From: Caprimulgus europaeus
Taxonomy: Eukaryota; Chordata; Aves; Caprimulgiformes; Caprimulgidae
Assembly (NCBI GenBank): GCA_907165065.1
Contig: OU015540.1
Span: 2,650,001-2,714,000 of the forward strand
Direction: 5' to 3'
DNA length: 64,000 nt
The notes under the pieces are model-generated. The model was given only the letters and a program-made list of their open reading frames with translations, was not told the origin of the DNA and ran no database searches. Made by a program: the position numbers and the translations under genes. Position 1 is the stretch's first letter; each line of letters starts with the position of its first letter. Below are positions 57,601 to 64,000 of the stretch, piece by piece.

Positions 57601-60600
57601 GGAACCTAAATTAACTGTGAGGTTTGGCATGATATTAAGATCCCTTTATTGCACATGAATTTTAGCCGCAACAATAAGAGCAGTAATTACAGGTATTGTT
57701 GTCACACTGCAAATGATTAATTACCCACCTAACCAAAGTCCAATTTAATTTGAATTACTGACAGTCTCAGTGGAGCAACCAAAACATTGCCACCTTCCTA
57801 ACCATCAGGCTTGGTGTGGCCAGGCCTGAATGCACAAAGCCTATTAAAAGAAAAGGAGGTTGGATGGCTGGTAAGATACACAGTTTGGGAAGAAAATGTG
57901 ATTTAAGCTACTTTGCAAACCACAGAACCATTGCTTGGATGATTTCATGTCTGACTTCCAGAAAAGTAAGACCTTTAACAGCACTTTACTTCAGGAGGCA
58001 ATGGTTTTGGCAAAAACTAGTGAGGCTACATTGAAGGAGCAATAACTTCAGCTAGGCAGGACCAAGAGGAGATCAAGGGAACAAGCTGTGCCCTGTGCCT
58101 CCTTCCAGGGTGTAGTTGGAAGGACTGAACTTTGAGAGCAAATGTACAGGAAAAAAAATATATGGACATTTTCTGAAATGTCCATCCAGTACAAGATATT
58201 TGTCTGGCAGGTAGCTGGTGCTGGCTCAGTTACCTTTTCTATGGTCCCTTCTTCACATGTTGTGTTTCAGAAGTAGCTGTGTTTTCCAAGGGGCTTCCTT
58301 AATGAAAGGCCTTCTTGAAATTGGTCCTTGGATGCAGCTCTCGGATTCATGATGCTGTTTCTGGCTGATGTTATTCTGAGGGCATATTGCTTCTATGAGG
58401 TTTCACTTAAGAAGACATCTCAGTTAACAAGTTAATCAAGTCATACCAGTAACACATCTCTGGCCCATCGTCAGAAGGCCCTAGCGAGGGAATTCTCAGA
58501 GGAGACTGTTTTGCATTCAGCATCCTCCTTGCTGCTGTCAGGAAAAAAAAAAAGCCTGGTTGTGTTCACGAGAGCTGAAGACAGCCCAGCAGGCACACAG
58601 CATAAGAATGCCCAAGAAAGGAAAAGCTGAATCACCTTCTGAAGAAAGTTGTCTGGAAGTAGAGCAGTATTAAAGGAACTGTCAGCAGCAGCAAGAGTTC
58701 AAGGTGTTATCTTGATGCTGTGCTTAGATGGAGAACTTCTCTGATCTCACCAAAGCTAGGAGTATGTTACAGCCATGAAGATGTGGGTGAGCAGCTCAGG
58801 AGAGAGAACAAGTTTAGGGTGGGGAAGTGAGCAAATTGATGCCACCCACTTCTTCCTTCATTTGTCCTTCTGTGCATACTTTACTCCTAGCACGATGGCA
58901 GGCTGCTGGAGCAGGTAGGACAGCTGGCAGTGACAGCCGTATGCTGCAGGCCACCTGCTGAAATAACCCTTTTGTTTGGACGTGAAGTTACCTCTCCTGT
59001 GCTCCAGCTTGTCAAAAAAGCCCCTGGGAGCTTGTGTAAGCGATCTCAATCCAATCAAGGATTTATTCTTTTTGACCCTGCGCTATGTGCTGATGAGGAG
59101 TTTGTTTTGTCTCTGTGTTGCTGACTCTGCTTCTGCCAGGATCTGCAGCCCTGTGAGCTGTGCCTGTAGATGGGCCAGCTGAGAAGGTACAGACCTTGGG
59201 GGGAGATTTCAGATTTGGAAAGAGAAAAGTTCATTTATCTCATTTCCCCATTGTTTGGTGCCCTGATCTGTTCCACAGCCGTTACTCACTTCCCATTGTT
59301 TCAGCCTCTGTACATCATGATTGATATCTTTCCCTGAGGATTTCTCCCTTGCCTGGAAATCTTTCAGCTAAATCTGTAATGGGAGCCATCTCTTCCATTC
59401 GAATTAAAGCAAAATCAACACTCACTTCAGTGTGCTTCTGCTGTGGCCAAACACAAGGATGAGCTTGAAGCCCCTCCTCATCTATACTGTCACTCAATCA
59501 ATAAAAGATACTGTTTGAGGAGCCAAGACCTGAAGCTCTAACATTGCTTTCCCCTAGAGTAAGCACAAACCTTCATCCTGGAACCTGCTGGCAGGACAGA
59601 ATTGGCAGGGTCATTCCTTTTGGTTCCTACTTGCACATCTTCCTCTTGGCTGGGCAGTCACTCGGATATTAATGGGGATCTCCCTGGGGCCCCTTCCTCT
59701 TGCTTTGTTGCTGGGACCTCAGGTGACCTCAAGCAAGTTCCTTACAAAATGACAGCTCAGGAATGGTTACCCCAGTGTCTCAAGAGTGTTGTGCACAAGA
59801 TGTTATTAATACACTTGCCTGTCTGCTGCAACCTCTGTTCTCCCACTTTCAGTAGTCTTAAATATTTTGGGGAACAGCCAAAAGGCACCCTGAAGCAGGA
59901 GGAAGGGAAAGAGCCTGAGGCTTCTGACTGCAAATGGATTTGTGGGTGCAACGTGTCGTTTTGTGGGCCATGTTTTTCAGAGGCAGCTGTCACACTGGGT
60001 GCCCATGTTTTCAGAGTTCATTGAGTATATCATTTTTTTGGCCAAAAGGACATTTTGTCAAATGATTCATTCTTTAAACTGATGTTAGGTGTCAGCAATG
60101 CTTATCTGTGCTGAATTTGGCAAGAAGTTTTGGCTGGGGAGGAAAAAGGGAAAAGAGTTTGAAGCTTTTCATTTCCACTGCTTCAAGATGATGTTTTGTC
60201 ACTAGATTTGAATTTGTCTTGGATCACCAAAAATATTTCACTCTAAATGATGGGGTTGGAGTTTTGTTGGTGTTGCTTTTTTTTAATTTGGTCAGCCAAA
60301 TAAACATCATTTTCTGCATTTGAAGAGCTTTCATGCTGAACACCCAATCTAAAAATATCCAGCCCCTTTAAAGCATCTCAGACTGCTTCCAAGAGGATTA
60401 GTTGCTTTTGAAAAATCTCCTTCATTTTGGAGGCTAGAAGGGATTGTTCCATACAGCACAACTTAGAGATGCCACCCTGATTGCAGGTCTGGACCCACTA
60501 ACCTATGGGAGATATTAGAGGGACCCAGGGTGGCACAGAAACCTGCTGCAAACTCTGTAGCTGTGCAAGGGTTTCATCCTACCTCAATCATAGATTCTCT

Positions 60601-63600
60601 TATTCAGAGCAGAAGGAAGGGTGCCTTCAGCAAGCCATGGCCTAAGCTGGAGTCCAGTTACACCTCAAGACCAGTGGATTTTTCCATCATGTATCAACAA
60701 TTCTTACAGAGAAATCTTTCTTTGGTTTGGTTGCCCCAAACCTGTTCCATGATCAGTCACTGCTATTGCACCTTGCACTGGGAGTTGTACATGGCCTAGG
60801 GGAGACTTGTCTGCTAAACCAAAGGTTCAGCTCCTTTTACCCTGATGTCCCCACACAACTGTCTCCAGACTGTGTTGAGCTGGCAGATCCATCCAGGAGA
60901 ACAAGACATGCCCTTCACTCTGATTAGTGTGAATGGGTGACACTTGGACACCTGAAATGTGTTTTGTGTCATAGTCCTGCACAGCAGACTCGTTGTGCTT
61001 GAAGCTGCACACCTTTTGTCCACATAGTCTCTAACATAATTTGAAACAGGGTGTAACGATACAATTAACAAAAATCCTTGTTTTTTTGCATTTGGGTCAG
61101 TTCCCCCCCCAACTGCTGCTGTGTTCCAGACAGTGGTGTCTGGAGAAGTGCTGTCATTCATATAATTGCTATGTGGTAGACTCATCTGTAAGCAAGGATC
61201 TCAGTCTGGCTTCGGTTCCCTTCTCGCTGCAGACTCTTCATCTTTCAGCTTTGCTGTGCTGTGGAACTCTGATTTATGGTGCTCTCTATGATAATGGACT
61301 CATTATTGCTGAAGCTAAACAGTTAAATACATTCCCTGTGCATGAGATACTTTACACAAACAATGAAGCCGGAGGATAATTATCACAGTAAATCAAACCT
61401 CATGAATATGGACTGAGATGTGATTTGTTATAAGCAGCAGTCATCAGAAATCAGTGATGTTTTTGCTATCAAGATGAGGATCTTGCATTATTTAGCGTGA
61501 AACGGAGAGACAGTGACTAACCTTCCTTTTGTAGCAAAAGTTGTTGAGGGTTTATGCCATTTTTAAGCCTGGAGCTTCACTTTCCTGAGGTTCTGGGCCA
61601 CCAATCTCAGCAGCAGCGATATGGACAACTTTATTGCACACTGGCTGCACTCCTCAAGATCCACTGTGAACTGGTAATGCTGACCAGAGGTCACCTTTAT
61701 GTGGAACAAATCAAAAACACAACCTTGCATTTGCAGTTTCCTTTATTTAATCAGTGCAGGACCACTTTTCAGAGCAGATGTGCACTTTGCAAGACTCTAA
61801 ATTTATAAAGTAATGTCTAAAATCACTTTGGAAAGTAAGCAGGCCCTCAAAGTGAAAGGAAAAGCATCTATTCAAAGAACATTACTCAGAATATACTAAA
61901 ACCTGGTTTTTTTCTGACCACTGAAGTTACTTAACAATGTGTGTCACGAAAAAAACAATTAAAATTGTAAAGTTGGCTTCAAAAATAGTGATTTGATTAG
62001 CTGCCAAGCACTCTGCATATGGAAAAGGAAGACTCCATTATTCACTGGTCAGTGCTTGCTAACCAAATCAATGTGCCTGAGAGGGCAGAATAGAGATAAG
62101 AGTCTTTCAGAAATGAAGACTGAAGACCTTGTAAAACTTACCAAGGCCATCATAGTAATGAATAGCTTCTGGAATTTATGATATCACTTGATCTTGTCTT
62201 GATGAGCTTTATAAAAATAAGAAATATACAACCCCCTTGCAACAGGGCCAGGGAAATGATGAGATAAAAAGTAAGTCCTCAGAGTTGCTGTTTGGTTCAG
62301 TAAAATTGATTTTGATGCAGATAATGCCCATCTTGTCCCCAAAGGACCCAGTTTAGGCCAAATAAAGAAAAAAGAGGTCAAGTGCAAATTATAGTTATCA
62401 ATTAAAATGAACACTTGGGTTTCTCTGTACCTCTGTGTCATCTCCTGCTTCAACCAGGCACCTGCAATTCTGAAATCAACCACCAAGGAAATTTCTGTTT
62501 GCCAGAGCTCTGGTTTTTAGGGGTTGTGATCAAAGTATGAGGTGCTGATTTTGGTTCCTACACTTAGGGAAGTTGTCTCTACAAATGAAATCTCTTGAAG
62601 TAATCACAGAAGTGAAGTCTTGCCAGGAGAAAGATCAGGTTGGAGTTTTGTATTCTGTGCATTCAGTTCTTGCAATCCTTTCAGCTTCATTTCACAGTAA
62701 TTTTCCAAACTTTCCTGCATTGATTAGTGGCACCTCAAGGCTGATCTGCAATAGTCCAGCTGCCACTGGCCATTAGTGCTTTCCAATACACAGAAGGTAA
62801 CTCAGTGTTTGACTTTACTGATTGAAGTAGTTTGGGTTGGAGTTTGTAAGTTGGATTTTTCCCCTTGGATGAGCCTTTTTTTTCTTTTTCTTAACTGATT
62901 CTAAAGCAAAAAATAACCTGCTCTTGAATCCATTATAACCAAGAAGTTGCAAAAATTTTGGCAGAGCTCAGAGACAAGGATGCTTATGATAAAAACTTTC
63001 TGATGTAATAAAAGAAATTGTTCTGCAGAGACCTTTGAAGTGACCCCAGAATAAACAAAGTAAACCTCTGTCTTCCTGGGAACAGTGAGGAGACCTGAGT
63101 TAATTGCCAGCATCTTTAATCTACATCTCCCTTGTGATTTTCACTCTGGAGTTTTAGATTGATTCTGATTAGCTTGACTAGAAGACCTGATTCTGTCCCC
63201 AATTATGCTACTGTAAATCAGACAAACATCTTTGTTATAACTGATGAAATTATTGTGGCATGAGCAAACCAGGAGGATCAGAATGATCAGAATCACAGAA
63301 TAAAAGACAAAAAAAGAAAAAAAATCTGATTGTCCACTCTCATCTTGCTCATATTAGTATGGGGATCAGGGAGTGCCTGACTGGTGACTGCATGACTGGT
63401 GTCCAGTGAAGTCAAAATCTGTCTTTGTGTTCACCTGAGTGAGCTTTCCATTAAATCCCTGCAGTGATGGGAGAGGGGATCAGACACAAGACTCAGGGCT
63501 TTAGTACTCAGCCTCATAAGTGTTAATGGGAGACAAATGATTATCCCATCCCTGCCCACACTGTGTAAGAGGTAAAGAACTGAATGAGCAGACAAGGAGA

Positions 63601-64000
63601 ATCAGACTGAGCATCATACAGGATTTCCAGTGGGTTGGATGACAGTTCTGTTCTCTGCCCAGAGTCTGTCCTTTGAAGGCAAAAGTCATTTCCCCATGCT
63701 AAGGGGCCAGCATCTCCTTTCCCACTGGGTCTGCAGCATGTGATTACAGTTGGCAGCACCCTCCAGGACAACTTTGCCAATCATCTTAATTACATCTTTC
63801 AGCTATTTCCCTGCAGCTGCCAATTTTAGTGTGCCACGTACCTTGCACATCTTTTTCATCAGAGCAGAATTAGGAAACATGTTTCTTGCTGTCTTATCTC
63901 TGTTGATAAATAATTGTATGTTGCATTTATTGGAAGCTTTGAACTGGTACATTTGGAGACACTGTTTAATGTGTCTGTCTGTGAACAACCATGGCTTGAA
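54684..64000 (+). other. CACNA1H: CACNA1H intron, at least 9.3 kb (continues beyond window)
   Basis: Donor GTAGGA. The following channel exon should begin Val-Ile-Thr-Leu-Glu-Gly-Trp, and I did not find this in any frame, so the intron runs out of the window. I see no CR1 or LTR in this stretch. CpG is scarce, and AT-rich unique blocks at 57480-57775 and about 61240-61500 look like conserved non-coding DNA. Confidence 0.88.
57480..57775. promoter_or_regulatory. Candidate conserved non-coding element in CACNA1H intron
   Basis: About 300 bases of unique AT-rich sequence dense in homeodomain-type cores: CTAATTCATG, AACTAATTAGCTTATTA, GTAATTAC, GATTAATTACCC, TTTAATTTGAATTACT. CTAATTAG is palindromic. 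No repeat signature and no coding frame are present. It could be an intronic enhancer; this is inferred from base texture only. Confidence 0.4.

Overview
The window is vertebrate nuclear DNA, almost certainly from a bird. Many truncated CR1 LINE fragments lie in both orientations, two solo-LTR-like retroviral remnants are present, and a few short exons sit in kilobases of non-coding sequence. There is no bacterial-style gene packing, no CRISPR array and no rRNA or tRNA gene that I can see. The species or order cannot be fixed from the sequence alone.

The only protein-coding gene I can support is on the + strand: a T-type voltage-gated calcium channel alpha-1 subunit, best matched to CACNA1H (Cav3.2). 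Five consecutive internal exons are present: 30972-31083, 34284-34417, 39072-39169, 45117-45276 and 54368-54683. They join in frame with compatible phases into 272 complete or split codons covering most of repeat I: IS1, IS2, IS3, the IS4 voltage sensor, IS5 and the extracellular loop leading to the pore. The N-terminal exon(s) must lie upstream. The exon with the repeat-I pore glutamate and IS6 must lie downstream, since I found neither here. The paralogue call rests on sequence similarity plus an aspartate in IS2 and an Asp-Gly-His motif in the IS3-S4 loop, the metal-binding combination known for Cav3.2, and on two glycosylation sequons at the Cav3.2 positions.

Layout: 1-30971 is read as the 3' part of a very large intron (or intron plus upstream flank), holding both LTRs, a third LTR fragment, many CR1 copies and simple repeats. 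31084-54367 holds exons separated by introns of 3.2, 4.65, 5.95 and 9.1 kb. 54684-64000 is the start of a further intron, low in repeats and CpG, with AT-rich blocks that look like conserved regulatory DNA.

The most interesting local signal is the first acceptor. It ends in AC rather than AG and has a near-perfect U12 branch-point motif about 14 nt upstream, so the large first intron is probably an AT-AC minor-class intron. Other points are an inverted CR1 pair flanking the first three exons, two LTR insertions with short target-site duplications, and several candidate non-coding regulatory blocks. I found no evidence of a wholly new biological system.
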